This document shows positions 10,293 through 21,241 of a stretch of DNA of 64,000 bases, piece by piece. The notes under the pieces were generated by a model. That model did no database searches. It worked only from the letters and a program-made list of their open reading frames with translations, and was not told the origin of the DNA. Source of the DNA: Leptasterias polaris (taxonomy: Eukaryota > Echinodermata > Asteroidea > Forcipulatida > Asteriidae); assembly GCA_037783415.1 (NCBI GenBank), contig JAZGTN010000003.1:186001-250000 (forward strand), read 5' to 3'. The position numbers and the translations under genes are program-made. Numbering within the stretch: position 1 is the first letter of the stretch; each line of letters begins with the position of its first letter.

Positions 10293-10807
10293 TATATAAC
10301 AAAGAGCTCATTGTGGCATAACAGTCAAAATGCAACAGTCAAATTAAACATGGTTATTAACATTAAAACAATTCAAGGCTTCATAATTATAGTGTTTAAG
10401 ATTATTATACAAGCATTAGGTCATTTTTTGCAGAATCGCTTTCACTTTTGCAAGGTGAAAGATACACAAGTGCTGATTAAAGTGCATGTAAAGATATTTC
10501 AGAATAAAATGTTTACCACCTACACAGATTTACAACGAAAGTGTACGAGCAACAATATGATTTATCAAAGATAGCAAGGTCAAGAGGCATTTCTACAGGA
10601 AGTGTACTATCAAACTGAAATGCTGCTTTCAACAACATTGGACGGCACAAGTTTAGATGAGACTAAACAGCAATTAAAATGTCTTTCCAGATAAGGTATG
10701 AGGAAAACATAGCAAGTGAAGACATAAAACGATGTTAGAGGTAAGGATCAAGCTGCATTCATAAAACCACAGAGGAAGGACCATAACACCAACCAGACCT
10801 TAACCTT
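10293..10807. repeat. 515-bp copy of gene intron DNA inserted in the last exon of gene A
   Basis: The insert matches the intron stretch 11,575-12,085 (tatataacaaagagctcatt ... accagaccttaacctt) and is flanked by an 8-bp direct repeat TCAGGACT (10,285-10,292 and 10,808-10,815). Gene B has a single uninterrupted copy of that site (gatcaggactgaatcg). The insert lacks the MITE that now splits the intron source at 12,086, so it came from a MITE-free version. No terminal inverted repeats are seen. Confidence 0.85.
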
Positions 10808-10867
10808 TCAGGACTGAATCGACTGGGCACGGCATTGAGGTTTTGCTGCCCAGATTGGGAAGGAGTT
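10759..10867 (-). CDS. gene A exon 8: cytoplasmic tail, altered end
   Basis: The acceptor TTTTTCAG is followed by A completing the split Arg codon, then TPSQSGQQNLNAVP as in gene B. After RFSP the frame enters the inserted intron DNA and reads ERLRSGWCYGPSSVVL before TGA at 10,761-10,759. The gene B ending (DHIYNSGVSIAGTVFSVKG) is lost. Confidence 0.7.
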
Positions 10868-13800
10868 CTGAAAAATTTAAAAGGACCCTTTGTCGATTTT
10901 TGAAAATAAACGAACATTTCAAAGATGAAAGCAATAAACAAGTATGGTAATTTAATTATTATTACTATTTTTCTTAATCATTATGGCTATAGGTTTTGGG
11001 AGAGCAGGATGGGACTTTGGCGGGAGGGGGGGGGGGGGGTGGTCATTGGGGGAGAGCTCTGCTTATGGGCCCTAATACGTTGTCAAAGTGCCCCAACCCC
11101 ATTAATACCTTCGATTGCGGGATACCCTCCAGATGATGAACGCCACCTTCAGACCACCCAACAAGAGAACCAGAAATGCGACGGGCAGTATCACAACTAA
11201 CCCTAGCCCCGAGGATTGAGCACCTGATGGGTATACATCATAATATGATGGTGTCTCAACTAAAATCAACGTTGAGTCAAAAATAAAAATAAAAATATTA
11301 AGTATAGACCTAAAGAATTATACATGATTCATTTTGATGAAGAAAATAGGCAATTAATCAACTTTGTGATAAAGGCTACTTTCTAATTTTGAGTTACATC
11401 TTAAATGGACGATCTCATGGATAGCCAATTTTATGCATGTTTCAGGCATGTTATATGAGCACAACACTGACATATAGTTATGTATACTGAAAAGGATATA
11501 AGTCATTGACTTATATAACAAAGAGCGCATTTAGATGCATGCACATTAATGACCATAATTATAAGTCATTGACTTATATAACAAAGAGCTCATTGTGGCA
11601 TAACAGTCAAAATGCAACAGTCAAATTAAACATGGTTATTAACATTAAAACAATTCAAGGCTTCATAATTATAGTGTTTAAGATTATTATACAAGCATTA
11701 GGTCATTTTTTGCAGAATCGCTTTCACTTTTGCAAGGTGAAAGATACACAAGTGCTGATTAAAGTGCATGTAAAGATATTTCAGAATAAAATGTTTACCA
11801 CCTACACAGATTTACAACGAAAGTGTACGAGCAACAATATGATTTATCAAAGATAGCAAGGTCAAGAGGCATTTCTACAGGAAGTGTACTATCAAACTGA
11901 AATGCTGCTTTCAACAACATTGGACGGCACAAGTTTAGATAAGACTAAACAGCAATTAAAATGTCTTTTCAGATAAGGTCTAAGGAAAACATAGCAAATG
12001 AAGACATAAAACGATGTTAGAGGCAAGGATCAAGCTGCATTTATAAAACCACAGCGGAAGGACCATAACACCTACCAGACCTTAAAGGCACTGTACACGT
12101 TTGGTAATTACTCAAAATATATATTAGCATAAAAACTTACTTGGAAACGAGCAACGGAGAGCTGTTGAAAGTATAAAACATTGTGAGAAACGACTCCCTC
12201 TGAAGTAACGGAGTTTTTGAGAAAGAGGTAATTTCTCACTAAAATAATAAAAGACTTCTGGCCAGAAGCCTTTTATTCCTATCTGAAAGCACACTAATTT
12301 GTACAACAAGGGTGTTTTTTCTTTCATCATTTTCTTGCAACTTCAATGACCAATTGAGCCCAAATTTTCACAGGCTTGTTATTTTATGCATATGTTGGGA
12401 TACACCAAGTGAGAATACTGGTCTTTGACAATTACAAAACGTGTTCAGTACCTTTAACCTTTAAAGGGAAAAATTCACAAGATATAAATATACATGGTAA
12501 CCCTACAATTGCACAATTTTAATACACATTGTTTCTAAGATGTTGTAATTTTCTAGCTGTAATTTTCTACTGAAAAAAACTTAAGACTTTAGATGCATGC
12601 ACATTAATGACCACCATTATTTTGAAAACAGATTATGCATTCACATATCAAAATTGACCGTAATCAGCAATTTACAGTTTGGTGTGCAAAATCATGCAGT
12701 TAACAACTTGATTGTTGACAATTATACTTGACATTATGTGTACTTCAGAAAACCTTTGAAAAGAAGACTTGAAAGTGCCTGTCACAACTTACGAGTAGGT
12801 ATATGTTTGCATCACTGTCATTTTATTATTTTTTAATAGCACTTATACTTAATTATATAGCAACACAAAAATACTAGAAAGGGGGACACTGAAAACCTGG
12901 GTCGACACTATGGGTGTTGTCATATAATTATATAGATACCAAAGAGAAAATCTAAATAAACAATATAATGTGTTAAAACAAATATAATGTTATTGTTTTG
13001 GCAGAATTTAGAAGTTTAAAACATTATTGTGTAGAATTTGAATCTTTTTTGGTAAAGACATAGATGTGACAACAACAATGGTGCAAATTTTGTCAGTGAA
13101 AAACGTTGTTCATAAACAGCAAAACACACAATTATAAAATCATATTTAAGAAATTAGCAAATACCAACTAAACAGTTAAACAATTAAATGGAAGATTGTG
13201 ACAGAATCCTTAAACCAACAGCTAGTCAAGACCTGACGCAGTCATGAATAGCCTAATGATTTCTTTCAAAATATCTAATACATTTTCTCAAACTCCCAGT
13301 TGTTGGTATTTTCTTTTATAGCTATTCACACACAAGATCATCAGAGTTATTACAAATCTGTCTTCACCACTGATAACAAAGTGACAGATATACTCACTTG
13401 TCTCATCACAGGATGTGCCAGTGTATCCGACCGGGCAGCTGCATCTTGTCTCACCACCTCCAAGGGTGCATATTCTGCCATTCAAACATGTGAAACCAAG
13501 GCAACTAGTGGCTTCAACTGAAAAAAATAAAATTAATAAAACAATTAAATCAAAACCTGCCCTGATGTCGCACACTATTTGGCTGCCATTTGCCTGCCAT
13601 TTTAGGTGTTAATTTGCACGTAAAAATATGGAGTTCATCTAACCATTAGCACGTTGCACGTGAAATCTGATTCCAACAAGGTATAATCATGATTTATTAT
13701 GGCTGGTGATGGCATCACGTGAATGGGTCTAGAAATGGATTGATGCAGTCCGTATGTGATGGGTCTGGTTTCCTACCCTTTTCACAGTAATGTCCGTGCC

Positions 13801-16800
13801 ATCCTGCTTCACACTGACAGTACGCTTCACCCATATCCTCCAAGCAGCTTCCTCCGTTATGGCAGGTCAAATGTGCACACGCAGTTGGTGAATCTGCAGA
13901 CCGAAAAAACATCAAAGTTCTCTGTTTTAGTAACACATCATATCGTATGTTTAATCAAACATGACCGCAAAGGTACATAATTTGCAGGTAGTCATGCATC
14001 CATGAATTCACAAGGGAACAGAACAGTTATCACAATTATACGCCGTGCAAAACATGAACACAATTACATTGAAGAGTATAAAATACATTATGTTCTGAAT
14101 AAATTAAAATGTTCTAAAAAATTTTCCCCAGCAGACACAGCAAACATGGATATTTGTAGGTTCTTTTAATATGGTGCAAAAATCATGGGTTGGGAAAATG
14201 TTGACCCAATTTCAGTCAAGTGTGGCACACAAATAATATGTATTTCGGTAAAAAAAAAAAACAAGTTTATATGATTTATTTCATATAATACCTATATTTG
14301 CTCAGACTCCCAGTTCTTGGCTACTTCTTTTGTTGCTATACACAGAAAGTCATCAAGGTAATTGCAAATAGTGTCTTCATCTTTGATAAGTGGTTGACAG
14401 ATACACTTACTTGTCTCACAGTGTTTACCAGTGAATTCACTTAAGCAGTTGCATTTTGTCTTGCCACCTCCAAAAGTTTTGCATGCTCCGCCATTCAAAC
14501 ATGTTCCAACAGAGCAACTAGTGTCTTCATCTGGAAAACAAAAAAAATAAAATAAAATAAAATCTGCAGTGACGTCACACGCTAATGTGAAAATTGTTTT
14601 TGGATTTAAGCGATCGTATAATTTCAGTAAAGTCCTGAAAATTATAAGCACGAACAATGCATTATAGGCCATATAGACAATTTGACCTGTGACCTCACAT
14701 GTTTACAAAAGAGCCACAGAGCCTGGACTCCCTGCAAGCAGAGTTTGTACACAGTTCAATGGAAGAGAACAATAAATCTTATGTTTTATGGACTGTCTGA
14801 TTTTTTTAAAATTACATTTCATGCAACAAGAAAAAGTAACAGTATAGTCACAACGGCTGGATAGCAAATACTCTAAACAATGCATTGACGTCAACAAGGT
14901 GCCATCTTAGAGGTAGATGGATGAGGAAAGAGGAACAATTCAAAACGCACATATTAAAATGCACGGCGCACAGGATTGGCCAATGAACAACCTCCTTTTG
15001 AGCTATATAACGCCCTACTCAAATGACATCATGTGCATAATGTATATAATACATAGTCGCTTAGCAATCCGCTATAGATACAGGGTGCCATACCAAAGAT
15101 TTGCAGCCATTGTGACTTAAGCTCAATGGAAAAGTTACAAAAGGTACAACTGCTCCATTCAAATACTTTCTTTATCTCTTGCCGATTACATTATCTTCAT
15201 GTACACGATAGTCTTCATTAATTTTACTTTTAAGATGCCTCCACAGTTTAACCATGACTTGTTTTTCCTCTTTGTTATTGCTGTCAAATCATCCTGAATG
15301 ATTTGAAAGCACTGAGCTAAGTTGATCTTCATTTTAGCTGTGAAGGTACTCAATGGATCAAAATAAGCAAGGAATCTGCACGGAGCAGCATTACATGTTA
15401 GAAGTGTAAAACAAAAACTAAGCAGGCCCTTTTATTGTTAAGAAAATGTTTGTGCCTTAAAAAGTTGGACCGTGTGAGGATAACGAGTTCATAAACTTCA
15501 AAAAGGACTTTAGCAATGTCAGGAGGATGCAGTGACATCAGCCAACTTCCTAGTTACCCAATGTAGAATGTACCTTCAATCTCGCAAGTATCACCTATGA
15601 AACCTTCTTGGCAAGTGCAGAACACATCGTCTAAGACGGTGTAGCACGTTCCTCCATTCAGACAGGGATTCCACGCAGCGCATGGATCATTATAATTTGC
15701 TGTACGAAGAAAACAAAACTCATGATGTATTAAAAGGCATCTGAAAAGACTTACCTAACTATGTTTGGTTTAGAAAACAAACTAGGGCGTCTTGCTGAAA
15801 ATAAACCAAGCAGCAAATCTCTCCAATCTGCTGCCTATAAATCATTTTCTTTAGCCGCTCCAGGACTGTGGAACAACCATTCCATCACCATACGCACCTC
15901 AAATTCGCTGCCTATTTTCAAGAAAGCTCTTAAATAATAATTTTTTCCTAAGTTGGTTTCTGTAAATTGCTTTTTTGTCCATTTGTTGTATTATTTGCAT
16001 TGATATTGTCTGTTTTCTAAAGCGCTGTGGTCTAAATGAAATGGCGTTATATAAAAGCCCCGTGTATGTATGTATGTATAATCTTTGTTAAAAATAAGTT
16101 TTAAAGTCTTTGTCGATGAATAAATGTTCAAAAACGTGTACTTACAAATTTGACAGTTTGTTCCTCTCCACTCTGCGGAGCACAGGCAGACTGTTTCACC
16201 ATGGTCGTCACTACAGGTTCCACCATTTTGGCAGAATGTGTCGCTGCATTTGATAAAATCCTCTAGTAAAGGGAACAAACGTTATTGTCGGTTGTTAAAT
16301 TTTCAATTATTGTAAACAAAAAACATCACACCCACACACATCCAACAACACCATTGGTTTTGTACACGCAAACGAATCGAGGACGTCCTCGGTGCCACTT
16401 TTTCCCGGATCCCTTTTGTTAAAAACCTCTTAAAATCCTCGATTTGGAATGCGTGGACATTCCCAACTGACAACACACACACCAACCATTTAAATGAAAA
16501 TGATTTTACTCCTTATTATGTTTAAAAACTTTACTTTACTCTTCTGAAGTATTTAAAAAGCATTGTTTAAGTGAATTGCTGTTACAAGCAAAAGGTACGC
16601 AAACTTCAGAGTAATGTCGTCAGGAAATAATGTTATTATAAACTACAACTCAGCTCAGGCCAAGCAATTTATCCGTGTTGTGAATACAGATATTTAGCTG
16701 TCGTCGTTTTGAGTTCACATGTTGCATTGACATGAGTACTTTCAGTTCAACATAAATCATCGTGTGCCCAGAAGGCTCCATATGCCCTTCTTGCAGGCTC

Positions 16801-18418
16801 ACAAAGTACCTCTTCAGTAATAATAATAATACTTTAATAATAATCCTTTATTCAGGCATATCACAATACATACAAAATAAACACATTAAGTAAAATAGAT
16901 AAAAATATGAAAACCGACCCAATCCCAATATACAGCAAGATTTAAAAAAATAAAATAATAATAACGAAAACCACCCCATCCCAGTAAAAAGCCATAAACA
17001 ATAAAATGGCTCCTCTGACAACAAATAAACCGGGGGTTGTCAAAATAACACCTTGGGTGTTGTCATATAATTAAAGGGGGATAAAAACAGAAAGACCAAT
17101 GTACATCGTATACACAAACACTTTGGTGTTTTTTAACACCCTATGATGTACATTTAGGTTTCTTTTTTTTGTAATAGTTTGTTTTATTGATATTTGTCTA
17201 CACCCATTGTGTTGAATTTAACACCCCGGTTTTGCAGTGTGGTTATTCAGTAGTTCAAACACTTTGGTGTTTTTTAACACCCTATGGTGTACATTTAGGT
17301 TTCTTGTTTTTGTAATAGTTTGTTTTATTGATATTTGTCAACACCCATCGTGTTGAGTTTAACACCCCGGTTTTGCAGTGTGGTTATTCAGTTGTTCAAA
17401 CACTTTGGTGTTTTTTAACACCCTATGGTGTACATTTAGGTTTCTTGTTTTTGTAATAGTTTGTTTTATTGATATTTGTCGACACCCATTGTGTTGAATT
17501 TAACACCCCCGTTTTGCAGTGTGGTTATTCAGTAGTTCAAAGGTTTCGCGGCACACATCTGGAAACACTTGCTGGAAACACTTGCCATTATCGGTGATTC
17601 CATTTGTTGTTTATTATTTGTTGTTAACGATTTCACAGGAAATAAACATGGTTGATCATGTACGACATTTTGTCGAAGATTTCGCGGTTTTAAAACAATC
17701 AATGGAGGTACATTAATACTCTGTGTTATTCTCAGATTGACCTTTGGCACAGCTCAAACTGTTTTTTATTACCAAACAGACATTGGTCAATCACCAGTTT
17801 AGCAAAATCAGATGGTACCCGAAAGAGGACATTTTATTGCATTTAGATGTGACGTTGTACACTGCAAATGGATGCTACTAAATCCACCCATTTATACAAA
17901 ACTATTTATCTCATTGTCGTAATGTGATAATATAGACACCGAGGGCTGTGTCTTAACACAACGAGACACTTAAATAAAACACCACATTATTATTATTATT
18001 TTATCATAAAGCACCAACTAAAATAGCATTTTACTTTACACTGCAGATTATAAAATTTAAAGTCAAATGTGCTTACAAATGAATCAAACAATGTTGTAAA
18101 ATATTTCGTTAATTTCTTTTATGGATTTTGAAATAATGTTTATATTACATTGGGATTTATTGAAATTAGTTTTAATTATTTGATTTGCTCATAAAGATAA
18201 CATAGGGGCTTTCCTTTTATTTTTAAGTGTCAAACGTCACTTGTGTTTTAGAGTTTTATAATTTGTATAAGGAGGTATTTATTCTTTCCATTTCTCACTT
18301 ACTTACCTATTTTAGACGGTTTCGTTGGACTGCAAATCACTGGCCAGGTGCAGCTGAAGCAAAGTAAGACTCCAAGCACCAATCCCACCGCGCTGCGAAA
18401 CATTCTCGCCCTCACCAT
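10759..18418 (-). CDS. gene A: type I membrane protein with five EGF domains (8 exons)
   Basis: The minus-strand exons are 18,418-18,307; 16,262-16,146; 15,699-15,574; 14,530-14,411; 13,893-13,777; 13,517-13,398; 11,259-11,109; 10,867-10,759. Joined, they give 972 nt, 323 aa. Order: signal peptide (about 1-30), five six-cysteine EGF domains each on one phase 1-1 exon (residues 38-237), a short linker, a transmembrane helix (about 256-281), the basic stop-transfer WRVSRNRR, and a cytoplasmic tail. The EGF domains lack a clear calcium-binding consensus. The family role of such proteins is adhesion or ligand binding at the cell surface; the partner here is unknown. The tail differs from gene B because a 515-bp insertion replaced its end after RFSP. 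All acceptors and donors are canonical. Confidence 0.8.
11109..11259 (-). CDS. gene A exon 7: transmembrane segment
   Basis: This 151-nt exon enters in phase 1 and leaves in phase 2. It carries an extracellular linker (ETPSYYDVYPSGAQSSG), then a hydrophobic helix LGLVVILPVAFLVLLLGG and the basic WRVSRNRR. The donor is GTATTAAT. About 36 bp just past the donor present in gene B are deleted here, leaving the GT intact. Confidence 0.82.
12086..12453. mobile_element. 368-bp MITE, piggyBac-like TTAA target site
   Basis: The ends are AGGCACTGTACACGTTT and its imperfect complement (AACGTGTTCAGTACCT), flanked by TTAA on both sides (12,082-12,085 and 12,454-12,457). Paralogous empty sites exist in the window: ccttaaccttt at about 10,800 and ccttagcctttaaa at about 56,404. 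TTAA duplication with AGG ends suggests piggyBac-type mobilisation. I recall this family as abundant in sea stars. It has no coding capacity. Confidence 0.85.
12460..13390. other. gene A intron 6, AT-rich
   Basis: This is intron sequence between the MITE and the fifth EGF exon. It holds the short repeated piece gggtgttgtcatataatta, which recurs at 17,057 and 56,851. No exon is recognised. Confidence 0.5.
13398..13517 (-). CDS. gene A exon 6: EGF domain 5
   Basis: This 120-nt phase 1-1 exon runs from acceptor TTTTTTCAG to donor GTGAGTATA. It reads SCLGFTCLNGRICTLGGG, then ETRCSCPVGYTGTSC, giving the six-cysteine EGF pattern with the C-x-C pair and a GYTG-x-x-C end. Confidence 0.88.
13777..13893 (-). 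CDS. gene A exon 5: EGF domain 4
   Basis: This 117-nt phase 1-1 exon runs from acceptor CTGCAG to donor GTAGGAAA. It reads CAHLTCHNGGSCLEDMG, then EAYCQCEAGWHGHYCEK, with a GWHG-x-x-C closing loop typical of EGF domains. Confidence 0.88.
13990..14400. other. gene A intron 4, no exon seen
   Basis: The sequence is AT-rich. The corresponding intron in gene C carries a 2.3-kb block of mobile DNA at this point (58,020-60,325). Confidence 0.5.
14411..14530 (-). CDS. gene A exon 4: EGF domain 3
   Basis: This 120-nt phase 1-1 exon runs from acceptor TTTTCCAG to donor GTAAGTGTA. It reads SCSVGTCLNGGACKTFGGG, then KTKCNCLSEFTGKHC. Six cysteines are present. It resembles domain 5 (both have the GGG insert), suggesting internal duplication. 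Confidence 0.88.
14540..15565. other. gene A intron 3; no counterpart of the extra EGF exon of gene C
   Basis: Gene C has an additional EGF exon at 62,126-62,233 in the matching intron. Here the flanking sequence runs from cacagtttaaccatgac to aataagcaaggaatctgcac with no EGF coding stretch between. The part 14,690-14,800 has an inverted copy at 9480-9600. Confidence 0.65.
15574..15699 (-). CDS. gene A exon 3: EGF domain 2
   Basis: This 126-nt phase 1-1 exon runs from acceptor CGTACAG to donor GTACATTC. It reads NDPCAAWNPCLNGGTCYTVL, then DDVFCTCQEGFIGDTCEIE. The spacing between the first two cysteines is longer than in the other domains. Confidence 0.88.
15777..16079 (+). mobile_element. 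5'-truncated non-LTR retrotransposon fragment (LINE 3' end)
   Basis: A plus-strand frame reads SAAYKSFSLAAPGLWNNHSI, then SNSLPIFKKALK and stop (15,935-15,937). The motif AAP-x-LWN-x-x, then LP-x-FK-x-x-LK is the usual C-terminal tail of CR1/L2/Jockey-like reverse transcriptase proteins. The 3' end is gcgttatataaaa followed by a (TGTA)n tail. Gene C has the empty site (tttagaaacaatctttg, about 62,780), so this is a discrete insertion of about 303 bp in the genes A and B lineage. Confidence 0.8.
16146..16262 (-). CDS. gene A exon 2: EGF domain 1
   Basis: This 117-nt phase 1-1 exon runs from acceptor TTTACTAG to donor GTAAGTACA. It reads FIKCSDTFCQNGGTCSDDHG, then ETVCLCSAEWRGTNCQI. The split first codon with exon 1 gives Glu. 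Confidence 0.88.
16263..17110. other. gene A intron 1, distal part
   Basis: It includes CA-rich runs and, near 16,820-17,000, A/T simple repeats. No exon or RNA gene is recognised. Confidence 0.45.
17115..17540. repeat. 141-bp tandem repeat, about three copies, unit 1
   Basis: Copies start at caaacactttggtgtttttt at 17,115, 17,256 and 17,397. Each contains gatatttgtc-acacccat, gttgaatttaacacc and ggttttgcagtgtggttatt. Each has a GGTGT...ACACC dyad, so the array is built from a small foldback-like piece. It lies in intron 1. Confidence 0.9.
17541..18300. other. gene A intron 1, proximal part
   Basis: AT-rich sequence. The short open frames at 17,519-17,750 on both strands overlap repeats and are not supported. 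Confidence 0.45.
18307..18418 (-). CDS. gene A exon 1: start codon and signal peptide
   Basis: The ATG at 18,418-18,416 opens MVRARMFRSAVGLVLGVLLC, then FSCTWPVICSPTKPSKI, ending in phase 1 at donor GTAAGTAAG. Basic residues are followed by a hydrophobic core (AVGLVLGVLLCF) and a small-residue region, a classic signal peptide with likely cleavage around residues 27-30. A second in-frame Met (6) is possible, but the first keeps the basic n-region. Confidence 0.85.
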
Positions 18419-18597
18419 TACGACCCAACACTGTTATGATGCAGTCTGCCTTGCAGAATTTTTAGTAGTCGTAGTCCAAAAATTGCTAAGTCTCTGATTA
18501 CGCTGTGTGGGTATGATGTTCAGGAGGATTGAATTTTAGGTGTTTCACAGTCTGCTGTTCAGAGTGTTTGTGAACGAACTCTCTCTACCTCCAAAGT

Positions 18598-18604
18598 TTA
18601 TATA
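18598..18604 (-). promoter_or_regulatory. TATA box of gene A
   Basis: GGTATATAAACTTT on the minus strand lies about 180 bp upstream of the gene A ATG. The identical element is at 36,474-36,480 for gene B. A start site about 30 bp downstream would give a 5'UTR of about 150 nt. Confidence 0.55.
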
Positions 18605-18784
18605 CCAGTCGATACCTGCAGGTTTTGACGCCTCTATTGTACGATAGCCATCGGTTCGACACACAATAAAAGTACTACAGTTTGGCCTCGTTGTATTAAA
18701 GGCACAATTCCTCGAAATTTCTCCCCTATATGCCCACTGTGTACTTTGGCACCTACGATCTTTCAACTCCATTATAAAAGAATT

Positions 18785-19295
18785 AGCCTACCATGCTTCC
18801 GCCAACGGAAATAGCCACTTTCACTTTGCACCCTTTTTAAAATATCGGGGAAATGTCTTTGTGCTCAGGTTTGAGTAATTTTTTGTGTGATCTTGGGCGA
18901 TTACAGTCGATTGTACTAAGGAGAAAAATATGTAGCCCTGTGTTCTGTTGATTAAAATCACCCATGGCAACGAAAGGCTTAATCAGAGAAAAAAAAGTAA
19001 TTCAAAAATTATATAAAATTATAGTCAGTGTTTGGCAAATTGTCCTCTTAGGTGAAATGACCTTGCCTGATTTTATGTCATTTTACAAGTCTCAAAAATA
19101 GTATTTACGTACTTAGCACACTAACTATTTGAAGCTGTAATGTTGAAGGGCAGATCTTAAAACTCTGTCAAAATGTTACCTACACAGTGTGTTGTACTTA
19201 GTGAGTACTGCTTTAAAAAACAAAACAATTCCTCTTGAAACACAACCAACTGCCCGGAGTCAAAACGTTGGTTCTACAAAACACCAGACCGTATT
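18785..19295. other. upstream intergenic DNA, unit 1
   Basis: AT-rich sequence with no gene or repeat boundary seen. Confidence 0.4.
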
Positions 19296-19299
19296 TTGT

Positions 19300-20010
19300 C
19301 ATGAATAAAAGTCAGGCCAGCTGACAAGGTTTCCCGGTAGTTTCAGCAAAAAAGGGAGTATCATGCTTCATTTACACGCATTCGAATTCACGCATGTTTC
19401 CCTATTTCATTCACCTAATAGCTATGGGTTTTTGTTAGTTTTTTTCGCATTCATTTTCACTTTCATGGCCATTGTTCTTCTCATTCATGCTCGTTTCATG
19501 ATCAGTGATTGTATATTTAACTCATAGATATGTTATCATTCTTCAGTTGAAATTCTAATATCTACTTACACTTGATGAAATTAGATAATTGACCAGCCTG
19601 TTGCTGTTGGCTTTTTTGAAACGATCTTTCCGACCTAATGAACTTGAACGCTCTTATTTAACAAGTGATCGTGATTGTTAAATTGATGACATTGAATTAC
19701 CCCTTTTGACTAATGGAGCATTAATTTTTAAACTAACTTGTATGAGACGGGTGTTAAACTCAATGAATTCAAGCCGGAAACCTTGTTGATATTTCTTTTC
19801 CAAAAAAGTCATATATACAAAGAAAACTTTGAACATGAACTTCTTCAATCTGTGTACAAACAATTGATTAAATGGATTTAACTGTTTCTCAAACTTATAA
19901 TCTGATGTATCATGTCAGTGCAACTTAAGAGTTGAGCTTAAAAAGAAGTCAATCCCCAAAATTGTGTTTTTCAATTGTCACTATAATAACAATCGAGCTG
20001 TCGTGTGTGT
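19300..20010. repeat. repeat X half P2, permuted copy, unit 1
   Basis: It starts aaaagtcaggccagctgaca and ends near gagctgtcgtgtgtg, matching 5775-6350 and 25,115-25,870. Here P2 comes before P1, the reverse of the other X copies. Confidence 0.75.
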
Positions 20011-20020
20011 GGGTGCCAAC

Positions 20021-20143
20021 TTACGGGGTACTTTTAACAATGGAACACTGCTACCCAACAAGGTTTTCTTTGTTCTAGTGGTACCCCACAGAGGATTTCT
20101 ACAGAAAAGGGGATAGTAGAATAACAATGGAAGTACCCCGTAA
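20021..20143. mobile_element. 123-bp MITE with TTACGGGGTACTT ends
   Basis: The ends are TTACGGGGTACTT and AAGTACCCCGTAA, an exact inverted repeat. Other copies are at 37,897-38,019 and, inverted and diverged, at 1818-1940. It lies between the two permuted halves of X. Confidence 0.75.
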
Positions 20144-20412
20144 CTGCCATATGTAAGGATGTGTTAAGTTAAGAGAGTGCCCTTGCATGAACTTGGATCA
20201 CCATTTGGTGGGAACTTGTTTGAAAACACCAGGAGAGTGCCTTTTATTATTTCCCCTTCTATCACACGGTTCGGTGATTTGTTTGATTTACGTCGAGAAA
20301 AAATTCAATGATGCAATGCCCCAAAATAGCAGACGGACCCAAACCACCCATGCTCTAATCTTTACTCGTCTGACGTCAGACGGCATTGTATTAATGTTTT
20401 AATGCCTGTCCC

Positions 20413-21165
20413 TTTAGGGGCTCCGTACTCTCGCACAGTCTATTTTAAACAAATATTTCGGCGCACCTCTGACATCGTCTTAACAAAATTTAAAATCACC
20501 GATGGTCGATTACACGGTGGCTCTTGTGTACTTAAGCAGCTCATGGATGAATGGCAAATATCTTATTTGTACTCCTTTTTATGAAAAAGATTCAACGAAA
20601 TCCTGATCCCACGCTGCATGCTCTGTTCGAGGTGACGGGTTGGCTTTATTAATAGTGCATGACTATAGACACTTTCGCTTGGTGCTGGGGTTCGGGCAAA
20701 CGGGGCAACCATTCATCAGTGCATATGTTATACATCTTGTCAGCAGGGGGTGGGGTGGGGCTAGGCCTAAAGGGGCAAGGGTCTGTGCTGAAGGGACTCC
20801 CTTCCCCAGTCCACGCTTGTTACTTCACTGGGGTTTTGACTGAAATGGAATGCTGTACGATACAGCTTTTTACCGGGGAAACCTTTCACAGATTTGGGGG
20901 GCATCTTTGAGAAATGTTATTATTATACAAGGCGAATAATGTTGATCCTTGAGTAAAATTACACAAACTTGTAAACATTGATCACGGTACAGTCATCTTG
21001 GTTTTCTCCATGTATCACAAGAAGCCCTCAACGTGGGGGCTGGTATAAGAGACCGAACAGTCTGGGTTTTGTTGTTGTGTTGTTTCATAATAGTGTTTGT
21101 ATTGGGGGTTTTTCTGGTGGTATTAATACTGATTTCTAACAGGCAAATAAAGTTATTGAGTGTGT
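20413..21165. repeat. repeat X half P1, permuted copy, unit 1
   Basis: From ctttaggggctccgtact to ggcaaataaagttattgag it matches 24,228-24,985. The open frames at 20,640-20,910 lie wholly in this repeat and are not supported as genes. Confidence 0.75.
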
Positions 21166-21241
21166 GTTTATTTTTGTGGGGAGAATTATAAATGCTTTCT
21201 GAAAGGCCAATCAGCACAGATCAAACAGTTTAAAGACTTAA

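Noticed and set aside
18545..18772. Minus-strand 75-codon frame upstream of gene A exon 1
   Set aside because: It covers the TATA box and 5' flank, has no acceptor or donor that fits, and is identical in both units only because of the recent duplication.
20640..20910. Two overlapping plus-strand frames in repeat X
   Set aside because: They lie wholly inside half P1, are broken in other X copies, and show no domain.
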